NCBI RefSeq assembly: GCF_001522545.3
Contig: NC_031776.1
Span: 32,874,709 to 32,938,708, forward strand
DNA from: Parus major
Taxonomy: Eukaryota; Chordata; Aves; Passeriformes; Paridae
Direction of reading: 5' to 3'
DNA length: 64,000 nt
The position numbers and the translations under genes were made by a program. Every line of letters begins with the position of its first letter. Position 1 is the first letter of the stretch. Positions 14,068-33,685 of the stretch are shown here, piece by piece. Below the pieces are notes generated by a model. The model was not told the origin of the DNA and did no database searches. It worked only from the letters and a program-made list of their open reading frames with translations.

Positions 14068-14112
14068 TATATAAGGATATAATGAAAAATATTTTCATTA
14101 TATCCTTATATA
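14068..14112. repeat. Perfect inverted repeat, 21-bp arms, 3-base loop
   Basis: The left arm (14068-14088) is an exact reverse complement of the right arm (14092-14112), with only ATA between. The arms contain the core AAGGATATAATGAAAA and its complement. It would form a long AT-rich hairpin or cruciform. Confidence 0.95.
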
Positions 14113-15485
14113 CCAATAGAAAAAATCTCCCCCAAATGAAAATGGGATAATACAATTAAGTAAAATAGCAATAAATGACATTCAAGACAAGTCCAAAATT
14201 GCCAAAAAGAGCGAGGGTGCCCTGAAGTGCCAGTTGTGGCACAGATCCCCACATGCTCCTCAGTCAGCTCATTATTTTTGCTTACACAGTGTGACAGAAA
14301 TGTTATGGAATGACATGCACAGAGCACCCAGACCTTGTCCCCAGCTCAGAACTGTCACAGTGAGTGCCTGGCCCAGCACGAGTGGCAGCTGCTGGGTCAC
14401 TTGCTGATAACACTCAGGGCATCAATTTTATGCAAGCAAACGGACCCTTTGCATATCCTGTCCTTATCATTTAATTGCTTACAATGGTTCAAACACTTTT
14501 TTTATTTTTTCCAGAACAAAGAAAATCAGAAGTCTGATTTTAGCAAAAGTGATCTACTTCAGTTAGAGCATTTGTTGCATGTAATTCGTCAGTTTGAGAA
14601 ACGTGCTTCACTCAGCTATTAAAAATGTGCAAGAAGAAACAAGATTTTATCATAGTGAACTCAATTGACAAATAGTGAAAAGGAAAAGCTTTATTGTTAC
14701 ATTTTATTTATTCCATGGTGCTGACACGATCCATAATGTTTTCAGCATTTCAAGTACTACTCCAAAGCTGAAGTCACAAGAAAGTTCTAAATCAAATTTG
14801 TTTCATTCCAAGTAGAAATTCACAATTTTATGTATTGAGAACAAAACCAATATTTCCATGATCTGGAGATATTACTTGTTGAGACAGTCATTGCTCCTGC
14901 CAGTCAAAGGAGTTACAAACTGAAGGAAGCATTCCTATATTAAATCCCCACAATCAGATTGTGGCTTTAATTTGTCATGTCCATTGCAATCTAAATAATA
15001 ATCACAACTTTGCAAAATACGCAGTTCATCTTTTTGCAAAGGCTCCTGATAAAATGATAATGAAAGAACAAGTCTTTTATTTGTTCTGACACACTAAATT
15101 TTTGGTGTGTCTCTGCCACTGGTTGCAGTCCAGCACAGAAATACCCAGGCTGCTGTGAGAACAAAGCAGATTAGGCAAGAGTTTAAGGTGCTAGAGCAAG
15201 TGGTTTTAATTTCATCACATATTTCATCTTCTATTCCTGATTTACTTCTATTAATGCAATTATTCATTATTATTCCCTTCTGAAAAAGCATGGTCTCTAT
15301 TTACCCTTTTCCCTGCAGCAGAGAAAGGCATCAGAACAAAACCTGAGTTTCAAAAGAGATTTCCAGAGGCCACAAGTTTGATCAGGAGTATCAATATTTG
15401 TAATTTTAGTTTATGACTTCATTGCAAAAGACATACAAAGAGATCCATACAAAGAGATATTTATTCTTATTTTCTCTTTTCTTCT

Positions 15486-15560
15486 TCTCTTCTCTTCTCT
15501 TCTCTTCTCTTCTCTTCTCTTCTCTTCTCTTCTCTTCTCTTCTCTTCTCTTCTCTTCTCT
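15486..15560. repeat. Pentanucleotide microsatellite (TCTCT)15
   Basis: There are fifteen perfect TCTCT units (75 bp), flanked by imperfect pyrimidine-rich sequence that extends the tract to roughly 15470-15570. One strand is purely pyrimidine and the other purely purine. The open frames crossing it on both strands (REEKR or LLFSS repeats) are artefacts of the repeat. Confidence 0.97.
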
Positions 15561-17389
15561 TCCCTTTTTTCAGGCTCTGGAATGTGTGGCTCAGCTGTGC
15601 CATTCCCTGTGGGTCACTTCCCTGCAGACTCAGGTCTCTGTGTATCACAGAGAATTCCTAACACTGCTCAGGCTCATAGCTAACAAAATCCTGTTCTCTC
15701 ATGGTTTTAGCTACTGATAAATCTTTTCCTGGGATGGACTTTGGTCTGCAATTGCTCAAGTGCTTAATTTTTATATCTAAACATGGTTCCAGTTATGATG
15801 TTGGATGTAAACAAACCGTATTTTGGAGTTTATAGGGCGTTTTTGTGCCCTTTGCTCATATAAAGGCAAAAAGTACTTTCAAAGAAGTCACAGACTTTTT
15901 AAAGTTTCCTGCAGGGTTGATCTGTGTCTCAGGAAAAATCTTTAGGAGGAAGAAGAACTCATTTAATGACTCAATCCAAAATGCATTATGAAAAAGGAAA
16001 AAAGCCCAAAACCAAGAATTCTTGACTTCTTCACTTGACTTTAGTGGAGTGTTTTAGGTTTTTAATGAAGTCTGAATTAAATATTTGCATTAATAAATAA
16101 ATATCTGTGTGGTAAATTTGCTGTCAATTAGTCTAAATGAAGCAAACTTGGCTAGCACCATATGTGAGTTGCATTTACAAAGATATTTTACCACTCTAGA
16201 AGACAACCACTGGCTAAACTGTAAGAGATGTGAAATTTATAAACAAAATAATGAAGTATCAGTAGAAAGCAAAAAAAAAGTTATGCATATGCAATTAGCA
16301 TATTGAAATATACTGGAATATTAATCAGATATTTAACTGTCGTTAAGAAAGTTTCCAAGAGAGAATTTGAAGCCTCAAGTTCATAAACAGCTTTACTGAA
16401 ATGGGCAAGTGTTTGTCTCTTAGTTATCTCCTATATCTCTCCTTATTGGAAGAAAGGCAGAAGACAAACTCCTGTGAATACTGAGGACATGTGGAATAAT
16501 TCCAAGAATAATTCCAATAATTCCAAGTTCCCGTGGCTACCAAGTAAAGAATAAAATAAAGCCAGCATGGTGCATATGGAAGTCAAAGTTTTATGGAAAA
16601 ATGTGTGTCTAATCCCATAAAACATGCAAGAATTAAGGCAACTTTTCAAGAAAAAAAATAAATTACTTGAGAATTTGTTTTTTGTTTAACCAATACTTCG
16701 CTACTATTGTATATGAAGATATAAATGCTTTTGTAAAATATTGACTACAAAACTGTGATTTACATTAGCAGAAACCTATTTATCTATAATTACATCTCTA
16801 CTACTCAATATGATAGTATTCCACCTTAAAAACCTTGTTATCAAAATCAAAATGTTACTGTTTTACAAGCAGCATAATAATTCAATTTGACAGAGACGAA
16901 GAGTCCTTCAGCATTCTGACTGATAAAGATAAATTTACGTGGTTACTGCTACTATGACAAAAAAAAATTCCTTTTTTCTTTACAAAGCCCTTCTGCTGCT
17001 GTGGGAGTTTGCTTGCTTGCTCTTGGATTTCCTCCCTGGTTCAAGAGCTTTTCTAGCCAGGATGGGTTGGGATGTAAGGAACACAAAAAGATCCAGTCAT
17101 GTCCCACGTTAGGACAACAATGAAGCTGGAATTAAGAAGGAAGTCCAAAAATGGTGAGCTAGGAAATTGATAGAACAGAGAAAAGGGAATACAACAATAC
17201 AACACTGATAATTTTTGTCTCTTTGCATTCAGGAGACCGTTCCAGGCAGACCCTAGGAGTTTAGAGAAGGGGAAAAAAAACAAAATAAAACAAAAACAAT
17301 CAAAAATTTGCACTGAGAAATGCCATTGAGATAAGTCTTTTTATTTCCTGTACTCAGTCTGAGATTTCACTGTCCAGGACACAGCTACT

Positions 17390-18900
17390 GCAGGGTAAAT
17401 AAAAGAAGAAAAGACACCATGCCAGCTTTTTGCTAAGAACAGAAGGCAGAAACAGGGTTTTGACCAATGTCAATGCAAGATCAATTGTGGAAGCTGGATG
17501 AGTAACAAAGCTTGAAAAATAGTAACATCACATCTTTGAACGACTGAAAAAATCCATTTGCGGCAATTAACAACCAGCTAAACAGTAGCTCTGGTGTCAA
17601 GAAGGATTAAGTGCAGATAACCTAACTTTGGAGGGAAATGCCACCAATTTAGGCTCTATGCCATGGGAGCCTCAAAGTGACACAATACAATGTTGTGGTG
17701 ACAATACTCAAACCTGTAGAACAATTCACAAGCCAAGTGGAAAAGTCTGTACCCAAAAGATGCAGCAAAAGCAGATCCTTCAAAACTGATATTGAGAACC
17801 CCACTAAGAGAAGAAAGGCTCTCTTAGGGTTTCAGATTATATCAACTTTTGTACAAACACCATCGAGAATTGAGGTATAAACTTGATTATATAAGTATTA
17901 TTCATTAAAAAAAAGATAATACATTTGCAGTACACACCACAAAGGATGATACCCAAGTGATTGTGCTTGTTGGAGGTTGAATGAAGAGATTTGAACTCCC
18001 CTAATCCTTCCACTAACCCTGATAACCATCAGAAAGGCTGTGCAGAACCAATAATCAGCAAAGAGATGGAGTTAAGGAGAGTAGCATAACAATAAAAGGG
18101 AGTTTCTGTACAGGCCAAAGTCTCCAAAGGAGTCTTGTCATTACAGGGGACAGAAAAACTCTGAAAAAGGACAATTATCAGATAGCACCATTTCCTGCAC
18201 TAAGTAAAAGTCTGTACTGTACTAGGAAATCACCATATTGAGGCTGTATCAAATCCTGGATCAAGAGTTCTGTAAGCTCAGGGACACCAGAATGAGGAAT
18301 AAAAGTATGGACAGTTGCAAAGAAAGCATTTCCTGCATCATGGAGCATGAACATTCAAAAAATAATTGGAGTTGGGCTTAAAATATGGAAAAGCACATGG
18401 AAATTAAAACAAAATGTAAACAGGAAAACATGAAAATCCCAACAGACACTGAGGAAAACATGAAGAAGACTCAGGAAAGATGTAGCCTGACATATAAGAC
18501 AGAGATGGACCAAGGATGACCCAAGCGGATCAAACCTGGTTCCTTCTGGAGCATCACCAAGTTCCAGAGCAACAGCCTGTGCTGGACCCTGTGTGAGACA
18601 ACATTCACAATTCACATCTCACCTGGAAGAATATGAAATGACTTATGAATATGACATGAATGACATGGTGATGAGGTCCAATAAAAATGACATTTCCAGA
18701 ACAGCAAAGAGGAGGTCTGTTTTGAAGAACTGCAGGACCTTAGGAGACTGTGACTGGACAGTGAAAAGAGATGGGAAATTCAAATTGTATAAACACTTAA
18801 TGAGGAAAATATCCGAGTTTTGTATAATTACTCATCATGCTGTCTAGAGCACTTAAGAATAAGTTATTGACACTGCTGAAAAAAATAAAAAACTTAAATC
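17390..18900. other. Unclassified stretch, A-biased on the plus strand
   Basis: About 1.5 kb show a plus strand visibly rich in A and poor in T-runs, unlike the flanking intron. I see no intact coding frame; the best frames (17677-17880 and 18593-18847, plus) have no recognisable domain. The bias would fit an old retroelement interior, but no diagnostic motif is visible. Confidence 0.3.
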
Positions 18901-21900
18901 CAGAACCAAGAAAGCCCACCTTTGGACAAAGTAAGAAAGTTCAATATCCCAAAACCAGCATTTGACCAGTCTTCTCAGAAATGACAGGACAACAATGCAA
19001 GGTCAGCCAGAGCTTGAGAAGTCCACACACAGGAAAAGTGTTCTGTGGTACTCCCCTGGGATATTCTTCTCACCTCCCATTTGGGCTCCCATGACTGATT
19101 CAGGGGCTCTGAACACTACAAAAGAGCCATGTGAGGTATAAATGACCTTTGACATGAAACCTTCTCCTTTCTGTGCATCTTCAAGGCACATGGGCTGTCT
19201 ATCACAGGAGAACAAACAAACCCACGTTCTGCAACTGTGTGACAGCTCTTAGTGCCTGTCTGGAGGCAAGTTTGGGGCAGACTATGTAGGAATAAACACT
19301 TTCCCCCAGATCTTCACAGTTTTGCTCCTGCAGAGTAAGCCAAACTTTGATTTCCATGAATATTCATGGCAATTCACAGGAATTGCTGACAGGAACACCA
19401 TCTCCAGTGCTTGGTGTTTCCTTCAGTGACTGAGCCTCAGCCATGCCGAGTGAAATTACTGCAGCTACTCTGAACACAGCAGTGCTTATGGATAACCACT
19501 CCTGAGAATGGTTTAGGCCAGGAGGTGGAGGAGCCATTAGGGGGACAAAAACCAGGGAAGGAAACAGGAATGTACCCAAACAGACCCTCCTGGATCATGG
19601 TCAGATTCCCTGGGCTCCTGTCTGATGTTCTTCACTGCACTCACATCCCAAAAATGGGAGTTCCAAAAAGCCTGTCTTGTGCTCAGCAGATTGAGTAGAA
19701 GGTTCAGGGTCCCACAAGCAGAGATGCAAACCCCTTTCCCTCCAGAGACTCCAGCCCCTCCATACCCACCCCCTGCTCCCAACCTTGGCAGGTAAAAACT
19801 GAATTACTACAGAGGAAACAAGATGTTTCTTTTCATCCAGAGCTGTCCTGTCCAAACAGAGCTGCCAAGGGAAAAGCCTGTGGCCCTTCCCAGGTGAGGT
19901 GTGATCAGCTGTGGCACAAACACAGGTGGCAAAGCTGAGCACAGGCACTGCAGCTTTGGTTGTGGTATGCTGAGATAACCCAGTGCCAAGAAAACCTGAA
20001 TCAAACACCAGCCAAGCAGAAAATATCATGCTCTTGAAGCATCATCCCAGAAGAGATTTTGTTATATTCTGCAGAAGAATAGCAGCTAAAACCCAGGCTG
20101 TGCTGCCTGGTGCTGGTTTGTAGAGCATGAAAGGTTCTTGGTGCTTGTAATGATGAAGACACAAAATGCCTCCTGAAATGAGGAAGAAGGGGATTCTTGC
20201 ATGCAGAGGATGCTGCTCTGGCCACCTCTCAGCTGCCACACACAAAACTTTAATGTAAGATTGCACATCATGGCTTTGAAAGAGCAGAAAATTGGGAGAT
20301 TTTCTACATCCATGCCATTAGAAAGATTTTTCATTAGTTTGGGAGAGATATCAGTTTAAAGAAATGGTTGTTCCTGAAAGCCTCACTGTACTCACTGAAG
20401 TGGGCTGTGAGCTCATTGTGAGGAGGAGCATCCCTGTTACCATGGACAGAGCTTGCACAAGCCTTTTTTACAGGAGAATCACCCCTAAAAGCCCATCTGG
20501 CTCAAATACTGCCTGCATAAATCTTTCCCAAGAGGAAGATTCCCAGCTTCCCTGCTTCTCTTCCAAAAACTTCTTCTTTTTAAGACAAAGATGAAACAAC
20601 ATGACAATGCCTGGCCTTGGCTGATACCAAAATGCCTGTGCTGATATCTCTGTGTGTGCAGAAAGCTGTCCTTATGTAAGAGGATAAAACTAACAAACCC
20701 TGAGATAATAAATTATTCAAGAGGGAAATTAGCCTAATTACTAAGCACAAGGGAGCATCTCTGGAGCTGCACCCTGTTCTCCCAGAGCAAAAAACATCCA
20801 AGTGCAGGATCAGCCTCTCCTCAGCCTTCCCCCTCTGCAGAATAAGACTCAAACCAAGTTACCCAGTGCTTCAAAGGACCTGATTCCATCCATCTGGGAC
20901 ACATCCTCACCAAAGTCAAGTCACATTGGACTCATCTGAGTGTGACTGATAGAAACTAAAGGACTGTAATTTCCTTTCCTTTGTGAATCCAAAGCTTATG
21001 TTCAGTACCTGGAGCTGGTGCTGTATGACCCATCATGAAAACGAAGTCATTTTCATAGTCCCAGCTTTCCTAGATATAGACTTTCATCTTTAAAGATGAT
21101 CTATATTCTTTGTTCCTAACTACAAGACTTACTTGCCTTCACTGAAGCAAACACTTTGAATAAATCCACTTCAAGCAGTCCCAATCACTTTGTATAACTG
21201 ACTTTTCTAGCACTTTTTGTATCAAATGCAGATTTTTTTTTCACTAACAAAATGATTAGAAGATTGTAACAAAAAAGATATATTCCACAAACACTGCTAA
21301 GAAAACTTTTTATGGTCTTTTTTCTTTTTTTATTTTTCCTTAGTACTTTAGGAATTACCAATTTAACAAAACACAAACACAACACAAACACAAAGAAAGG
21401 GTTCTTATGAAGTACAGAATGTACAATTTTATGTGAATCACCCATGGCCATGACCATTAATTTGTCTTGAGCTGGCAGAGAATGCAATTACAGTTGAAAA
21501 CATTTTCCTTGACAAAGAGTTACAAAATTAATTTGCCTCATCAGGTGTAGTGCTGTATGATGAAGAGAAAACAGCAGAGATGGCCTGATAGGTAACAGAA
21601 GGTGGAGCTAAGAAAAGGAGGAATTTAAAATTAAAACTCTGTTTTGCAGCAGCCACAATAATACCAGGTGGAGCAACATGAGATTCCTGCCATGTCCTAG
21701 CAGGAATAACTCATGGGGTGTCTAGAAGATCCTAATTAGGTGGACAAAAACAAGTTTCATGCTGCCTCTTCCTCTGAGGAGACATGCCCACACTGTGGGG
21801 ATTGCTGCTGCTCCACTGAACAACACAACACAAGTGTCTGTGGATGTGTGTGCTTGGGAAGAAACACTCCCACAGCTAAATCTGCAGGATTTTATCAGGC

Positions 21901-23042
21901 AGAGATCCCAGCAAAGTTTTGGGTTTTTTTAAGTCCCTGAGCACCATTTCCCAAATCAAAATCAAAGGAGTCAAAGCAAGTATCTGCAGTCAGCCCATGT
22001 CCAAGGGAATTATTATTCTTCATCTAAACAAGATTGAATGATTACCACGAAGTTTGAGAAGAACATTAGAGACCACAAGCTGGTGTGTGCTGGCACTATG
22101 AAAAATGAGCAGCTCATTAATTCCAGGCACTGTATTCATTTCAAACCCATCCCAGGGCCTCGATTTTGCAAACAGATGCAGCGATGCAGAACTGGACAGC
22201 ACAGGATCAGAAATGCTCTTGTCATGCAGGGAACAGAGGGACAGGGATGCAGGGGAGGGGGTGGCACAAGCCACAGTGCTCAGGTCCACCCTGATGCTGC
22301 AAACAAGTGACAGAACACACACACACAGTTCAATACAAAGCACGTTTTGCCCAGGACTGTGGTTAATTTGATTTTTCTTGCTAAAAGGAAAACAAAATAT
22401 CATGGCTGGGTGAATTGGAAATGCATGATGAAATAATGCCGCTGTGATCTTTAGGGTACTTTGATATCTAAAGTATAAAAAGCCCTCTAAAATACACTTA
22501 AAATCCCTCTGAAAAAAACCCACAACTGAATAGAGGACACAAGAAGAAAGACAAAAAAAAAATCCTGCAAACAAATATATTTATGTCTAGGATAAGGTGT
22601 TCACTAAAAGTAGAATACACACAATGAGTGGTGAATGAAAAGACCCCCAAAATCCTAATCCTGTTTTTAGAGATATTTTTTAAAATTCAAATAATTATTC
22701 TAAGACATATAAAATTAGAAAAATATGTTAAAAAACCCAACTCTTGCCCTGCATCAATGAGCACAACTGACAACAGCGACCTTGATAGTCCAAAGCACAA
22801 TCTCAATGAAGAATTTATCACTTTTGCACCTTAAAGAGTTATAATCAAATTTGTGATTTGAATATTTCTGAACCTGTGGTCAGAGGGTTTGAGTTCCTTT
22901 CAGAGATATTCTTTGATGCACATGTCATCTTAAAAAGATTTTTCCAAGGTTTAGATCAAACTTTAAACCATCTCTGTGAAAGACAAAGAAAATCCCTTTA
23001 TTTTTTCACTGCATGATATTTTGCAGTGTGTTCACATGCTAA

Positions 23043-23470
23043 TGTTGATGCCTTGAGAGGCTATCTGGAACAGAGGCCAGACAGTGCTAAAGGAATAAAG
23101 TAGGGATTTATTAAAAGACCTTTAAAGAACACATCTTGGGCAGCACAGGAGCACAGACTCCACCCAAAATGGACAATGGGGCATGAGTTTTCACAATATT
23201 TTACATTTTGGTCCATTTCCATATTGGGATTAATTGTGCAATTACAGCTTCAGGTGATGCACTCCCATCCTCCCACACTGCTCTCCTCAATTCACTGATT
23301 ATACTTTTTTGGCCTGAAATTGCAGTGGTGTCCTTGGTTGTTGGGCTGAAACAGGATTGTTTTGTCTGACTACACTGTGAGGAGACCTTGCTAACACTTT
23401 GTATGAAGTTCAGAGTTATGTACCAATGTGGTACAGAATCTAGATAACAGGAAAACTAAAACTTAAGGCA
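23043..23470. mobile_element. Candidate solo LTR of an endogenous retrovirus-like element
   Basis: This block of about 428 bp starts TGTTGATGCCTT and ends AAGGCA, giving TG...CA termini with a short imperfect inverted repeat. Inside are a GAATAAAG signal-like motif and a TTTATTAAAAG run near the left end, and a block of mixed composition unlike the flanks. The wording resembles songbird LTRs I remember. There is no second copy, no internal coding region and no clear target-site duplication, so it would be a solo LTR. The family name is not assigned. Confidence 0.5.
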
Positions 23471-24056
23471 TTGATATATCTGTGGATGAATATCATCCTC
23501 ATAAGGTAACTGTCCCAAAAATTGAAAAGCTGACTGAGGAAAAATGTTATAATGCAAAGTCTGATTCAGTGTGGTGACTTTAGGGATTTTTAAATTTATT
23601 TCTTTAATTTTAAAAAGAATAGAAGCAGCAGTTTGTTTCCAGTAAGTCAGGAAATATTTTGGTTTTCTTTTAAGAAGTGTCATACCTGTGGTATTTGGTG
23701 TGCTAAATATGATTCTGTTTCATTGTTAGTATTGTCCCAAAAGCAGAGAATGACTCTTGAGCTTTATGCAGCACTATTTTGCCAGAGAAAAAGAAACCTT
23801 TTACTTTTCTTCTTCCATTGCACTGCTGGATTTGTAACTTGCACACATTACAGTCAGCCTATAAAACCACACATCTTAAAAACCTTTGAAGAGATACAAA
23901 CACTGCAGCTGAGGGTGAATATATGAGAGAAAAACCGTAAAGTCACTTCAGTGTGAGCTGCAATATTTAACTCCTCAGGACTGTTTCCAACAGTGCCCAA
24001 GAGCACTTCTGCAGGCTCAGACAGCAGTGTTCTGTAAAACACTGCCAAACACTTAC

Positions 24057-24314
24057 TGTGAAGGTGCTGGGCGATGTTTATTGTCCACTCCCCTGGTAAG
24101 GTCCCAGCTCTGGAGATCTTGGAGCACTTGAGCTGGCTGGAGAGATCTCGTGCCTCCACCCAGCACAGGCTGTCCTCTCTGTAGCTGTAGTCCAGGCTCA
24201 CCACTGCAGATCCCTTCACGGGGCTCCGGCCTGACATTCTGCTGCCATTCAGGTACAAAACCTCAATGCTTTCAGAGCTTGCCACCAGAAGAAGAGGAGG
24301 TCTATCAGCAGGCT
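24057..24314 (-). CDS. LRP1B: LRP1B internal exon: start of first YWTD beta-propeller (probably exon 6)
   Basis: This 258-bp exon runs from a TTCGCTTTCAG acceptor to a GTAAGT donor on the minus strand. The phase fixes the start: using the AG two bases later would create an early stop. It encodes 85 whole codons beginning [12 protein letters not shown], the entry into the first six-bladed propeller. Landmarks are the sequon in YLNGS, the CWVEARD strand, SSQLKC, and [12 protein letters not shown] at the end. Human LRP1B, as I remember it, has NQLKC and DEWTINI at the matching places, whereas LRP1 has TQLKC and DEHTINI with a clearly different run before them. Identity to human LRP1B looks only moderate here, roughly half by eye, although flanking exons are closer. 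This segment also differs between human and mouse LRP1B as I recall them, so I read it as a fast-evolving stretch, not a different gene. Confidence 0.87.
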
Positions 24315-31270
<6,956 letters not shown>

Positions 31271-31390
31271 CTGAGCAGCTTTTCCCGTCACTGCTTGTTT
31301 CATATCCATCCCTGCAGTAACACCACGTGCCGTTCCTGGTGATGGCACATTTGTACTGGCAATCCATCTGCTGGCACTTGGGCAGCAACT
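31271..31390 (-). CDS. LRP1B: LRP1B internal exon: first EGF-like module (probably exon 4)
   Basis: This 120-bp internal exon follows a TTCCCAG acceptor and is followed by a GTAAAC donor on the minus strand. It enters with two bases of a split codon, encodes 39 whole codons, and leaves one base (G) for the next exon. The peptide begins [10 protein letters not shown] and has six cysteines spaced C-x4-C-x3-C-x8-C-x-C-x12-C, the EGF-like pattern, with an N-glycosylation sequon (NGT) between cysteines three and four. In LRP1 and LRP1B, such a module follows the first two LDL-A repeats in the extracellular part of this endocytic receptor. The LLPxCQQ start matches LRP1B as I remember it better than LRP1. 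The 120-bp length and 1-1 phase fit the family. The exon number is inferred from the usual LRP1-type layout. Confidence 0.85.
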
Positions 31391-33685
31391 CTGGGAATGG
31401 TAACAGAGCAAAATGTCACTAAATATTTCTGTTATTCCTAGATCACCAACTCCAGAAACATTGAAATATATTTGAGTGCATGTCTCAGGGAGGAAACAGC
31501 ACCACCAGTTATATTAGCTGGAAATGTATCACACACACAACCTGTAAAGAGCTTGTTATGAAAACTGCAGGTCAGCAAGTTAAACATTAGAAATCAGCAC
31601 TTTATTTCTATCTAGAGTTGCTCACAAGTTTGTTATTGAGGTGTACTGCTTAAACATCTACTTTCTGCCTGTTAGTCATAACAATTATTGGGAAAAAAAA
31701 CCAAAACAAAACAAAAACAATCTTGAAGTGGTAACAGTTATAAAAAACTCAGATTATGAGAAATGTTTCAACATCTATGTCTTTATTATTCCTCATACCA
31801 ATTGATTTTCTAACTTTTTTGAGGTTGTTTTGATTTAATGATGCACACAAAACCTTCACACCAAACAGTGGGAATACATTCTGCCTCAATATTTTAACAC
31901 TGGACATGTAATGCTGGATAGACCCATGGAGATTATATTTGTCCTTACTGCAGACATCCTTCATAGAATCTGCTTAAATACACACCATCAGCAAAAGGCA
32001 TGATGACAACTGAAGAAATCTTGTAGAAATACAGACTGTAATGTTTTCCAGCATTAAACAGCACAAAACCAAACAAAAACTGCTCCAAACCCTTCACAGC
32101 CTCAAGCTGTGTCCCATGTTTCAATAATTTTGCTGATCAAAAAAATCCCCACTATTTTAATGAGCAACACTTTTTTCCCTTCAGGAAAATTAAAAAAAAA
32201 AAAAAAAAGATTGAGAAACCCAGCTTAAGGAGGTGCTCTGAGGGTATTTTTCAAAACTATGCAGATGGATCAGAAAATAACCTGCAAATGGACAGAGAAA
32301 TTTCTGCTACAGGGCTGGCTTTAAGTAACTGGGTATGACCTAAGGAAAAAGAGAAATCTGTATCTAATATGTGAATAGTTTTAATTTGTCTGATCATTAT
32401 TCATTGAGTTCTACTTGGGAGTAGAATGAACATGAATATGAAGAAGAGTCTCTATCAGCATCTGAGCCCTGGAGCTTCAATTCTGGAGCGACTGCCGCTG
32501 TCAAAATAAAGCTGAAATTTTGGGAGAAAAGTGGATGTGGCTGGCACACAAAGGTACAACTTATTCTAATGCAACTGTTCTAAGAAGAAAGTGGTTTCAC
32601 ATGATTATCTCAGGGCATTCCCTAGAACTCTGTGCCACTCAATCTACAGACAGCCCAGAGGTTGATAGACCACACACTGCCTAAATCTGCCCATTTTCCC
32701 AGTGGTTTCTGGTATATTTCTCTGCCTTTTGGGCCCCTGTGCATAGGAAGATAACATATTTTTTTTTGGCTGTAGCTGTTTTGTTGGTTTCCTGTCCTTA
32801 GTCCAGTCCTTGAATCTGCTGCACCTGTCCAGAACAAGTCCCACACAGAGGGTAAACTGAGGAACTTCCATAAAGGTGCCCTAAAATGGTTCTGCACACC
32901 AAGGAGCTGGAGCCAGACAAGGTGGCATCTGTTTATTTAATGTGTCTATCTGAACAAAATCAACACACACATCTCATTTTCTAAGCAAACATGGATCAAC
33001 CATGCTCTACCACCTATAATTTTCTTCCTCCAATATTTGTCTGCTGCTACACAGCCAGGAGCTGCTACTGGATGGGAGCTGCTTGACTCACAAACAGGAC
33101 TTGGTTTGTTTGCACTCTTTCCTTAATGGGTGCAGACAGCCAGCAGCTTGAACCAGAACAGACCTGCACACAGCCAGGAAAGCTGGAGAACAGTGACAAT
33201 TAATTGGAAAGTGAGGCCAGTTTAGGGAAAAAAACAAACTAAAAAATCCCCAACAAACTAACCAAAAACAAACTGACCAAACAAAAAAAACCCAGCAGTC
33301 CATCTGCTGATTTTTTTTCACAAAATCTTTTGCATTTCATTGATTTTAAGTTATTGCAGTAGCATGTGAGTGGCTTTTTACAGCAAATTGTTGCATTTCC
33401 CTTACAAAACCAGTAAAGAACCACTGTTAGCTGCCATTTGTTTCTGACTTCAGACTGACATTTTCCCCTGCTACCTTAAATTATTCATCAGATCATTTCA
33501 AATATATTTTGTTTTCTTATTATGACAGACACTTTCTGGCCCCAGAAAGTTTTGCTCTGTTGCTGATCTTCTAACCCTGCCGGGGGACCCCATAAGTGAA
33601 AATACAATAACAATACAATAACAGTTGAGGGAAAGAATAGATAGACTACAAAAAAAACAGAATAGAATAAAATGTAATAGATTAG

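Larger units (their letters stand above)
4987..24056 (-). other. LRP1B: LRP1B intron, complete, 19.07 kb
   Basis: This intron splits the first propeller between two exons in phase 1. It holds a T/C homopolymer junction near 6720-6750, a G/T-rich tract at 9261-9330, a CR1 3' fragment at 10515-10692 and a CAAA/CAA tract at 12154-12260. It also holds a TA-rich block at 13506-13648, a long palindrome at 14068-14112, a pentanucleotide microsatellite at 15486-15560, an A-biased unclassified stretch at about 17390-18900 and a candidate solo LTR at 23043-23470. The sequence between these is unremarkable. The reading frame of 184 codons at 22020-22574 (minus) has no recognisable domain. Confidence 0.85.

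Noticed and set aside
15406..15661. Arg/Glu-rich and Leu/Phe/Ser-rich frames across the microsatellite
   Set aside because: Direct consequence of the TCTCT repeat having no stop codon in these frames.
22020..22574. 184-codon open frame on the minus strand
   Set aside because: No domain, no codon-like composition and an opposing open frame on the other strand; it reads as intronic chance.
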